Shown: positions 1 to 6,800 of the stretch, piece after piece
Position numbering within the stretch: position 1 is the first letter of the stretch
How the letters are laid out: every line of letters begins with the position of its first letter
Assembly: GCA_964432485.1 (NCBI GenBank)
Contig: CAYSNP010000034.1
Coordinates: 1 to 19,496 of the forward strand
Length of the DNA: 19,496 nucleotides
Reading direction: 5' to 3'
Source of the DNA: CAYSNP01 sp964432485
GTDB taxonomy: Bacteria > Bacillota > Clostridia > Christensenellales > DTU072
The notes under the pieces: model-generated
Told to the model about the DNA's origin: nothing
What the model saw: only the letters and a program-made list of their open reading frames with translations
Databases searched by the model: none
Position numbers and translations under genes: made by a program

Positions 1-1
1 A

Positions 2-181
2 TTGTCAAAAATAGAAAAAGCTGATAATAAAGGATATAAGTATAAAGAAATATATTTGTTGAACTTAATTAAATATAGCCTGAACACTCTTAAGGTAGCT
101 ATGCCATATATTAAAAAAGGCATTGCTGAACATTTCTATTTCCAGAGAGAAAAAAGGTCGGTAGCACCCAATAAAAAATGA
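2..181 (+). CDS. C-terminal fragment of an unrecognised protein entering from the left
   Basis: A frame open from the window edge runs 59 codons to TGA at 179-181. The visible residues are Lys/Ile/Tyr-rich with no motif I recognise (it ends in a basic stretch, KRSVAPNKK). No start is visible, so the gene must begin outside the window if it is real. The composition is AT-rich, like the radical SAM gene and unlike the glycosidase next door. Between this stop and the GH5 stop (182-311) I see no gene, only AT-rich sequence and a weak AT inverted repeat at 292-315. A stop-free run of this length could occur by chance, so confidence is limited. Confidence 0.45.
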   Translation: MSKIEKADNKGYKYKEIYLLNLIKYSLNTLKVAMPYIKKGIAEHFYFQREKRSVAPNKK

Positions 182-311
182 ATACTTCAAATAGAAGAAG
201 GACACTTCTTGATATGCTTTATAGGTTTAGAATAGCCCTTAAGGAGTGTATTAATGTTTTGATACAATTTGTATGAGAGACTAATAATCTTTTAACAATA
301 AGAGAATATTG

Positions 312-1520
312 TTAAGCGTATAGCCTTACAATATCAACTAACCAAGTATTAGCTTCGTAGCTTTGGCTAGTTTGGACTTGTGACCATTTGCGGACTATTT
401 CGTTATAGCTGTCGGTTTCGGGGTATACTTTTTCGGTTTGGGCTGTGTAGAGTCCCCAAGAAGAGCCTAATCCGTTAACTTTATATGTCCAAATAGACCA
501 ACTCCAACCTTGCTCATTGTAAAGATTTAAGGCATAATCCCAACTTTCCGCTAGACCAAAATAGGTAAACTCCCCAATATAACAAGGCACACCTGCACCA
601 TGGGATAGCTTTAGCAGTAGCACTTTGCTATTGGTGAATGCTTTTTGATACTCAAAATTATTGGTGTTATCCCAACCATAAAAATGGTATTGGTATACAA
701 CATTCTCATAGCCTTCTTTTTGGGGATTGGGCATAACAGTAGGCTCCCATACTGCTTCCATAATTCTTATATGCTTATTGTCAACCGCTCTAATAGCGTT
801 ATATAGCCTTTTATAATAGTCTTTTTGAGCTTTTCCTAGCATTTCACCCGGCTGCCCCTCAGGCTCATTTAATAAGTCATATCCTGCAACCCAAGGATTG
901 TCTTTATACCTGCTTGCCACCCTTATCCATAGCTCCTCTGTGCGCTCCATATTTTCAGGGCAAGAGTAAAGTTCCCCTACAAGTTGTCCCGAATGATGTC
1001 TGCCATTTTGCGAACCGTGCGCCCCATGCAAATCTAATACTACATAAAGTTGCCTTTTTGCACACTCCTCTATTGCCCAATCAAGCCTGGCAAAAGCATC
1101 CTCTTTGTAAGAATAGTTACTATTTTGCAATGTTCGCCAAGTAAAAGGCAGTCTTACAGAGTTGCATCCAAGCGCCTTGATATTGTCAAAATCTTCCTCT
1201 TTAAGATAGTTATCTTCCCAAACATCTATTAGCTCTTTGCAGCCTTGCTCCCCAAAACGCTCTGTAAAAATATCTAAAACATCAAAATATGCATCAAATT
1301 CGGTAGGACACATCCAAGCTTCCTGCACTAGCCAACCGCCTAAGTTAACTCCCCGCAGTGCAACAGTAGCCCCTGTGGCATCTTTAATGCTTGCACCCTC
1401 GGTATGCAAAAAGCGCGCCATATCATTATTGGGCGCATCTCCCTCTTTTAGACCAAAGAAAAGCATTGCGCTAAGACCTAATATACAAAAAATTAATATC
1501 ATAGAATACCATTTCTTCAT
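312..1520 (-). CDS. Secreted glycoside hydrolase family 5 (exo-beta-1,3-glucanase/cellulase-like)
   Basis: A 402-aa retaining beta-glycosidase of the GH5 (beta/alpha)8 fold. Residues 1-25 are a signal peptide or N-terminal anchor: KK followed by a hydrophobic run. Family landmarks appear in order: RGVNLGGWL (56-64), the NSVRLPF strand (about 120-126), LDLHGAHGSQNG (162-173), YDLLNEP (214-220) with the acid/base Glu219, HFYGW (279-283), and IGEFTYF (315-321) with the nucleophile Glu317. The RGVNLGGWL and LHGAHGSQNG motifs resemble exo-1,3-beta-glucanase-like subfamilies, but substrate cannot be settled from sequence. The gene is monocistronic. M1 is chosen because it supplies the Lys-Lys of the signal peptide; M7 would lose it. 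No Shine-Dalgarno lies close upstream. Instead a consensus promoter abuts the ATG, suggesting a leaderless or nearly leaderless mRNA. Confidence 0.9.
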   Translation of the reverse strand: MKKWYSMILIFCILGLSAMLFFGLKEGDAPNNDMARFLHTEGASIKDATGATVALRGVNLGGWLVQEAWMCPTEFDAYFDVLDIFTERFGEQGCKELIDVWEDNYLKEEDFDNIKALGCNSVRLPFTWRTLQNSNYSYKEDAFARLDWAIEECAKRQLYVVLDLHGAHGSQNGRHHSGQLVGELYSCPENMERTEELWIRVASRYKDNPWVAGYDLLNEPEGQPGEMLGKAQKDYYKRLYNAIRAVDNKHIRIMEAVWEPTVMPNPQKEGYENVVYQYHFYGWDNTNNFEYQKAFTNSKVLLLKLSHGAGVPCYIGEFTYFGLAESWDYALNLYNEQGWSWSIWTYKVNGLGSSWGLYTAQTEKVYPETDSYNEIVRKWSQVQTSQSYEANTWLVDIVRLYA

Positions 1521-1527
1521 ATTGCTA

Positions 1528-1556
1528 ATTATAGGTTACCCTTTTTACCTTGTCAA
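1528..1556 (-). promoter_or_regulatory. Perfect sigma-A promoter abutting the GH5 start codon
   Basis: On the minus strand TTGACA (1556-1551), a 17-base spacer, and TATAAT (1533-1528). The expected transcription start is about 1521, one base before the ATG at 1520, so the transcript would have essentially no 5' leader. Confidence 0.75.
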
Positions 1557-1750
1557 GCCTAAAAAATCTAATATAAAATACTAAACACAAAGTGCGGAGC
1601 AAAAAGAATTATATTTTAAGGAGGCAGTAAGCAAGCTACAATTACAGCAAAAAAACAACAACGGAGGAACAAATATTATTGCTCGCTGATAAACTTTCTA
1701 ATTTGCTATAATTAAGAGATTAAGAATAAGGTAATAGTTTGTGAGAGCGT
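1557..1750. other. Intergenic stretch with two orphan Shine-Dalgarno-like sequences
   Basis: No convincing gene. On the plus strand, AAGGAGG (near 1618-1624) and CGGAGGA (near 1662-1668) are good ribosome binding sites, but no ATG, GTG or TTG follows at proper spacing with a useful frame. They may be relics of lost small genes or chance purine tracts. Confidence 0.3.
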
Positions 1751-1975
1751 TCAATCAAATAAGCCCTCAAAAAGGTCATTAGGAGTTATTGCAAATAGCT
1801 TGCAAAGATATACAATTTTTTCATAATCCAATTCAATAATACCACTTTCGTATTGGCTATAATCTGGTTGATATTTACGCAAAAGTGTGGCTACCTCTTT
1901 TTGAGTTAGCCCTTTTTGTTTGCGTGCATATTTAAGATTGCACCCTACAATGGTTTTAATATCCTTTGGATTCAT
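1751..1975 (-). CDS. Xre-family helix-turn-helix transcriptional regulator
   Basis: A 74-aa single-domain DNA-binding protein of the Cro/CI (HTH_3) type: a basic stretch (KYARKQKGLTQKEVATLL) with the canonical KGLTQKEVA helix-turn-helix, followed by YSQYESG and the usual last helices ending ITPNDLFEG. It has no sensor domain. I prefer the ATG at 1975 over an upstream in-frame TTG at 1993, because neither has a Shine-Dalgarno and a TATAAT lies just before the ATG. It is divergent from the radical SAM gene and probably controls it, and possibly itself, through the palindrome at 2015-2033. That target is inferred from position and symmetry. Confidence 0.85.
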   Translation of the reverse strand: MNPKDIKTIVGCNLKYARKQKGLTQKEVATLLRKYQPDYSQYESGIIELDYEKIVYLCKLFAITPNDLFEGLFD

Positions 1976-1981
1976 AAGTAA

Positions 1982-1987
1982 ATTATA
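1982..1987 (-). promoter_or_regulatory. Possible -10 box for the Xre regulator, overlapping an operator half-site
   Basis: TATAAT on the minus strand places the start near 1975, the A of the regulator ATG, so this mRNA may also be leaderless. No good -35 is found at 16-18 bases. The overlapping TATAGGA at 1984-1990 on the plus strand equals one arm of the palindrome at 2015-2033, consistent with autoregulation. Confidence 0.35.
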
Positions 1988-2008
1988 GGACAAACTTCTA
2001 TTTTCATC

Positions 2009-2037
2009 TTGACATATAGGAAAAAATCCTATATAAT
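2009..2037 (+). promoter_or_regulatory. Perfect sigma-A promoter of the radical SAM/peptide operon
   Basis: TTGACA (2009-2014), a 17-base spacer, and TATAAT (2032-2037); start expected near 2044. The leader to the maturase ATG is about 119 bases and contains a short ORF and a perfect palindrome. Confidence 0.8.
2015..2033. promoter_or_regulatory. Palindromic operator inside the promoter spacer
   Basis: TATAGGA - 5 A - TCCTATA is a perfect 7+7 inverted repeat filling the -35/-10 spacer and touching the -10. A protein bound here would block RNA polymerase. The natural candidate is the Xre-type protein encoded divergently next to it. A further copy of the half-site TATAGGA lies at 1984-1990. 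Confidence 0.6.
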
Positions 2038-2079
2038 GAGTTCGAAAAAGATCTAAAAATAAAGGTTTTTGTAGCTTTT

Positions 2080-2166
2080 ATGCACGCAAAATATAGAAGA
2101 TCCAATAAAAAGCAAATTGCAATTTGCTCGGTTAATTATAATTACAAACAAGGGAGAAAAAAATGA
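2080..2166 (+). CDS. Possible 28-aa leader peptide coupled to the radical SAM gene
   Basis: ATG at 2080 opens 28 codons ending at TGA 2164-2166, inside the ATGA that holds the maturase start (2163). The product would be strongly basic with one Cys. Its ribosome binding site is poor (AAAGG, about 14 bases upstream), and the frame crosses the palindrome at 2111-2128. It could be a coupling or attenuation leader, or a chance frame in UTR. Confidence 0.3.
   Translation: MHAKYRRSNKKQIAICSVNYNYKQGRKK
2111..2128. repeat. Perfect 18-bp palindrome in the leader of the maturase mRNA
   Basis: AGCAAATTGCAATTTGCT equals its own reverse complement. It can act as a protein site or fold as a 7-bp hairpin. 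There is no U-tract, so it is not a standard terminator. Its core ATTGCAATT recurs in the hairpin after the precursor gene (3630-3665). Confidence 0.45.
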
Positions 2167-3494
2167 CATACATACTATCACCAAGTGTCTTTTATCGTAT
2201 ATATGGGGAAAATACTTTAATCTTCCAAACTAATCGTAGAAAAATATATATCTTTAACGCAATTAGCAAGAGCATTTTAGACTGTTTTGCTGATTATTCT
2301 AGCATAGAAGGATGTGTAGATAAATTAAAAGGTGAATTTGATACAACCGAATTTGATTTGAAAAGTGTTATAAGCAATTTTGTTGATAAGCTGATTGGCT
2401 TAGAGCTTATTTACCCAAAAACAATACTTTCTGAAAATAAAAATGACTTGGAATTACATTTCAAAGATCAACTACTACCTTATGGGCAATTATACGCAGT
2501 TCAATTTGAAGTAACCTTTAGATGTAATGAAAAATGCAAACATTGCTATTGTATTGTAGATAAGGACAAAAAAGAGCTCTCAACCAATGAAATAAAAAAC
2601 ATTTTAGACGAGCTATATGAAATGAATGTCTTTGAAATCACCTTTACCGGCGGAGACCTTTTTGTTCGTAAAGATATGTTTGAAATACTTGATTACGCCT
2701 ATTCAAAAAGATTCCTTGTCACTATTTTTACCAACGGAATAGCACTTAGCGACAGTGACTTGTTGCACTTGAAAAGCTTAAATTTGAAAAGCATACATTT
2801 TAGTATTTACAACCATAAGCCGGAAAAGCATGATGCTTTTACTCAAGTGAAAGGCTCTTTTGATAAAACTACAAGTGTGATTAAAAAATGTGTTAATTTA
2901 GGCATCCCTGTAAACATTAAAACTTGTGTTGTGGACAGCAATGCTGATGATATAGAAGGAATATTAGAACTTGCAAAAAATCTAAGCACCACAATTCAAA
3001 TAAGTATGGCTATTAATGCAAAAAATGATGGCGATACTGCTCCGTTTCAACATAGATTAAAAACTGCTGAAGATTATGCCGATGTAATGAAACTCGTTAA
3101 TAAACATATTTTGATTCATTGTTCTAACGACTATAAACAGGTACGCCCAGATGATGGTAAAATTTGTGGTGCAGGCAATAGCTCTCTCAATATTAATCCT
3201 TACGGAGAAGTATTCCCATGCAATGCCCTATTAATTAGCTGTGGTAATGTAAGAGAGAAGTCTATATCTGATATTTGGAATAACTCAGTAGAATTAGATA
3301 AAATTCGCAATTATACCTTTGATAAAATCAAAGGTTGTGAAAACTGTGAAGAATTAACTTACTGCAATTTTTGCCCTGGAAGTGCCTTAATTGAAACGGG
3401 CGATTCATTAACAAGGTACTCTGAAGCATGCATTTTAACCAATGCAAAAAAGTTGCTTAATACAAAAAAACAAAAGGAGGTAATAATATGTTAA
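2163..3494 (+). CDS. Radical SAM/SPASM peptide maturase with PqqD-like N-terminal domain
   Basis: A 443-aa enzyme. Residues 1-90 look like a PqqD-type RiPP-recognition domain (a 'FNAISKSIL' strand-helix pattern followed by helices), which in such enzymes binds the precursor leader. Residues 115-300 are the radical SAM domain: C121-x3-C125-x2-C128 for the SAM-binding 4Fe-4S cluster and FTGGD (161-165) as the GGE-type SAM motif. Residues 335-423 form a SPASM domain for auxiliary clusters: C335, GEVFPC353, C360, C392-x2-C395-x5-C401-x2-C404 and C423. The likely reaction is radical crosslinking, such as a thioether from Cys to a backbone or side-chain carbon, in a ribosomal peptide. GGGAGA about 7 bases upstream is the ribosome binding site. 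The small ORF at 3488 overlaps its stop and is the likely substrate. Base composition is AT-richer than downstream genes, suggesting acquisition. Confidence 0.93.
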   Translation: MTYILSPSVFYRIYGENTLIFQTNRRKIYIFNAISKSILDCFADYSSIEGCVDKLKGEFDTTEFDLKSVISNFVDKLIGLELIYPKTILSENKNDLELHFKDQLLPYGQLYAVQFEVTFRCNEKCKHCYCIVDKDKKELSTNEIKNILDELYEMNVFEITFTGGDLFVRKDMFEILDYAYSKRFLVTIFTNGIALSDSDLLHLKSLNLKSIHFSIYNHKPEKHDAFTQVKGSFDKTTSVIKKCVNLGIPVNIKTCVVDSNADDIEGILELAKNLSTTIQISMAINAKNDGDTAPFQHRLKTAEDYADVMKLVNKHILIHCSNDYKQVRPDDGKICGAGNSSLNINPYGEVFPCNALLISCGNVREKSISDIWNNSVELDKIRNYTFDKIKGCENCEELTYCNFCPGSALIETGDSLTRYSEACILTNAKKLLNTKKQKEVIIC

Positions 3495-3607
3495 AGTTTG
3501 TTATGCCCGAAATTCTATTTGAAGATGTTTACTCCCAATCTATGGCTAACTGTTGCTCAAAAATAACTGAAGCCTCATGCGGAATTACATACCGCACATA
3601 TTCCTAG
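3488..3607 (+). CDS. Putative Cys-containing RiPP precursor peptide (39 aa)
   Basis: A 39-codon ORF whose ATG overlaps the last codons of the radical SAM gene (stop at 3492-3494). A textbook AAAGGAGG seven bases upstream makes initiation convincing. The N-terminal half is acidic/hydrophobic (MLKFVMPEILFEDVY), as expected of a leader bound by a PqqD-like domain. The C-terminal half has Cys22, Cys23 and Cys31, with Ser/Thr/Tyr and Gly32, as expected of a thioether-crosslinked core. No Gly-Gly cleavage site is evident. It differs from the six-Cys SCIFF peptides I know, and the family is unassigned. A truncated gene is possible, since the following sequence looks decayed. Confidence 0.7.
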   Translation: MLKFVMPEILFEDVYSQSMANCCSKITEASCGITYRTYS

Positions 3608-3629
3608 TTTAATTTACAACAATCGCCCA

Positions 3630-3665
3630 TTGCAATTGGTTGCATAGTCTTGCAACCAATTGCAA
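3630..3665 (+). promoter_or_regulatory. Perfect 15-bp hairpin after the precursor gene
   Basis: Arms 3630-3644 and 3651-3665 (TTGCAATTGGTTGCA and its complement) flank a 6-base loop, 22 bases after the precursor stop. There is no U-run on either strand. In RiPP operons such a stem often protects the structural-gene mRNA or causes partial termination; that role is inferred here. Confidence 0.55.
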
Positions 3666-3816
3666 ATATGTGATATTGGCTATCCTGAAGCCTACGGACC
3701 AATTTTGTATTGCAGAAAAACTTGAAAATCATGTTATTTCAAATATAAGCAGTGGCAGTAATACATCTTTGATTAAATATAACCTAAAAGGCTGTTGTTA
3801 TTTTTCTAATTTATAG
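3648..3816 (+). pseudogene. Apparent frameshifted coding remnant downstream of the peptide gene
   Basis: Two overlapping open frames read like one protein broken by an indel. One runs from 3648 through residues DIGYPEAYGPILYC and stops just after the AGAAAAACTT run near 3712-3721. The other is open from 3613 and continues as AEKLENHVISNIS to a TAG at 3814-3816. No start with a ribosome binding site is visible and I do not recognise the family. It may be the remains of a third gene of the peptide cassette. A chance pair of frames cannot be excluded. Confidence 0.35.
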
Positions 3817-3837
3817 AAAAAATAGACTAAGCGTCTA
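3816..3837 (-). terminator. Weak intrinsic terminator of the Rad50-like gene
   Basis: On the minus strand TAGAC - GCTTA - GTCTA followed by six T, 28 bases past the stop codon. The stem is only 5 bp, so efficiency is uncertain. Confidence 0.5.
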
Positions 3838-3864
3838 GTAGAATACAAAAATGTTGAGCGTTGT

Positions 3865-6800
3865 TTAGCTGGCGTGTTTCATTAGGGGTTTTAGGATAGC
3901 CAGGTCTTCTTGGTTGATTATTAGGTTGTAGTATTGGGCATACCTTGCAAGGGCTTTGCCTAGCAGCGTGCTTGCTTCGCCTTCTTGCAAAGTGATAAGG
4001 GCGGGTAAAGTGATATTCGATATTGATAACTTATCAAATGTTTGCCTTACAGCTACTGCTATAATAAATGTCATTAACATTTTTTCATTTGCGCTTATAT
4101 TTGCAGCTTTAATCTCTTTATCTTTAGAGAGATTGACCAGCCCGATTGTGCCGTTCTTATATGAAAGGGTATAGCTACCTTGCGTATATTCCCACATAAG
4201 GCGGGCAGCCGATTTAATGATAAACTTGCTAAGGCTATCGCCTGCCTTTGTTGTATCTGCAGGGATAGTATCCAGCAGCGCTGTTAAATCGGTAAGTTTG
4301 GTATCAAGCAGCTCTTGCTCTTGTTCTAACTGCTGTAGCAGCTCCAAAGTATCTAAAATATCTTGTCGCTTATTTGCAACGGTAGCAAGCGCAAAAATAT
4401 CTCTGTCAACAGCTTGCGCAAGCTCCTTCTCTTTAGCTAAATTATCTTCGTATCGCAAGAAAAACTCGCCATAGGCATCCAGCCTTGCTTGCGCATCAAA
4501 TACAGCCTGTTCAATGCGCGCCCTTTCCTCATCGTAACCCTTTATGCTGATTGCATATTGAATAGCTTGTTCACGAGGAAGTATCAGCTTATGCAAATCT
4601 GCTTGTGAGGTAATGCCAAGAGCGGCAAATCTTTCTTCATAGTTTTGTTTAAGGCTGGCAAGTGTTTGCTCCAATACCGCTTTTTTACTCTTTTGAATAT
4701 CAAGCTGAGTATTTAGTTCGTCAAGCTCCATACCTTGCTTGTGCAGCAGCTTATGCAGTGCGGCTACCTTAAGTTTGACATCCTCTTTTTGAATATCATT
4801 TTTGCGAATAGCTGCCACAATCTCCGCCAATTTATCACTTATTGCTTTGCTGACTATCTCCTTATACCCGTAGTTAGCGCCATTTAGCTCCACCAGCACC
4901 GCTTTGTTGGAAAGTATTAGGATAGCTTGTTCCAACTCTTGTTTTTCTCTGAAAATCTCTGCTTTTTGCACAAGTTTTTCCGCTAGTTCATTTTCTATTG
5001 TTTCTAACTCTTTTTCCACAATATTAAGCTTTTGAAGCATAGAACTTGCTTTTTCACCTTTAAGGTCTTCTTCAAACTTGCTGTAATCTTTCTTTGTCTT
5101 GTCAAGAGTCTTTTTAAGGTCAGAAATCTCTTTTTCTTTATCTTTAATATTTACTTTTTCAAGATTCTTTGCCGCTTCTTGCTCTTTTTCCATAAAGCGC
5201 ACCATAATAGCAAGTTTTTCTTTTTCTGCGGTTAGCTTTTCCACATCAAAGCGCAACTTATTGCTTTTTTCAATACTGGCACGCAACGCTTTTTCCAGCT
5301 CTTGTCCGTTTGCAACATCGCTTTGTTTGTAAACCTCTGCAACTGCAGTAATCTTGCCTTGCTTGGTTTCTTGCAAAGCGCTCTTATACTTGCTGTTGAT
5401 ACTTAGCGCAGTATCATACTTGCCTATGGTATTTTGCACTTCTCGCAGCTTTGCCTCATCTTCGTCAATTAGCCTGTCAAATACCTCAATTTCGGCATCT
5501 ATGCCCGAATAATCCAGCTTAGTGCCTTGTTTTTTTTCTGTAATAAAATTGTTGCAAATAGGGCATTGGTCACCGTATTCTATATTATCAATAATATCTG
5601 CAAGTTTGTTTTCGCCAAGAATGCTAATCTTACGGTCTAAAAAATCTTGCCTTTTTTCTATGCACTTTGCTTTATGCTCCTCTAAATCTTTAAGTGCTTT
5701 TTTTAACAGGTGCAACTTAGCCTCGTAGTCGCCTTCATCAACTTCTAAACGCTGAATCTTATTATCTATAGCGGCAACTTCGTCCTCATGGCTGGCTGCA
5801 AGTATATGATTGGCATAAAGAGTTTGCTTGACCAAAATGTCTTGATTGACTGCTTCTTCTAAAGTGGCAAAAGGCCCTTTAATCTTGTCTTCTTGCTCTT
5901 TGATTTGAGATTTAAGCGCATCTATTGCTTTTGCCTTGTCGCCCAGCTCCTCTTTAGCTGTTGCCAAATTGCGCCTAAGCAGTTCCAATTCTGTTTGAGC
6001 ATTGGCTAGCAATAGCGTTTGATTGTCAATAAACTCCTCAAAAAGGCTGCCTTCCGCTATAGCCTTCTTAATTCTGGCAGGTAAAACTATTTCTTTTTTG
6101 CGGTCTTCCAGCACTGCACTTTCTGTGCAAATCTGATTGTATAATTTATCTATTTCTTCCTTTTTTTGTCTGATAATAGCTAGCTCTTGATTGTATTCTG
6201 AATAATAGCCTTCCACATCCTTGTCAATATCCAGGCTAAGAGGGTCGGCAGCGCCTTCTAAAACAATGTCTTGCATTAGTTCGTTTAGCTGACGGGATCT
6301 TTCTTCTAACAGGGTAAAATCTTGCTTGCTGGCCTGCTCTGCCTTATTGCCTTTGGCAATTTTAGTCCGTAAGGCGGCAATTTCTTTTTCTAATCTGGCA
6401 ATTTCTCTTTCGGTGGCGGTAATATCCGCGCCTATCTCTTCTTTCCTATGATATAACCCTGCCAGCATCAATGCTTCGTTGCTGGCATCTAGGGTATTGT
6501 CCATATCGTCTATTCCTTCGCCTCGGGACAATATTCCTTCCTGAAGGTGCAGCAAGCTCTCGTGCTTTTCTTGCCACGCAAGATACTCTTCTGCCTTAAC
6601 AATCTCTCCTCTGACTGCAGTAAGTTCCGCCTTTTCGCTTTGAATAAGGTTGTCTAATACTGCTATTTCTTTAGCCAGTGCCTCTGCATCTTGAAAAGAG
6701 GCTTGCGGCTGCATTTTAATTTTAATTGCAAGCTCGTCGGCTTGTTTTTCCAGCTTGTCTTTTTCTGCATAAAGGGCGTCTAAGTTGCCTACAAGATTTT

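Noticed and set aside
292..315. AT-only inverted repeat TTAACAATA/TATTGTTAA as terminator of GH5
   Set aside because: It overlaps the stop codon, has no GC in most of its stem and no T-run on the minus strand.
1237..1584. 115-codon plus-strand ORF
   Set aside because: Antisense to the GH5 gene and its promoter, no ribosome binding site, composition of a shadow frame.
4217..5728. Several 60-85 codon plus-strand ORFs, Ser/Phe/Cys-rich
   Set aside because: Antisense shadows of the coiled-coil coding sequence; low-complexity products without start signals.
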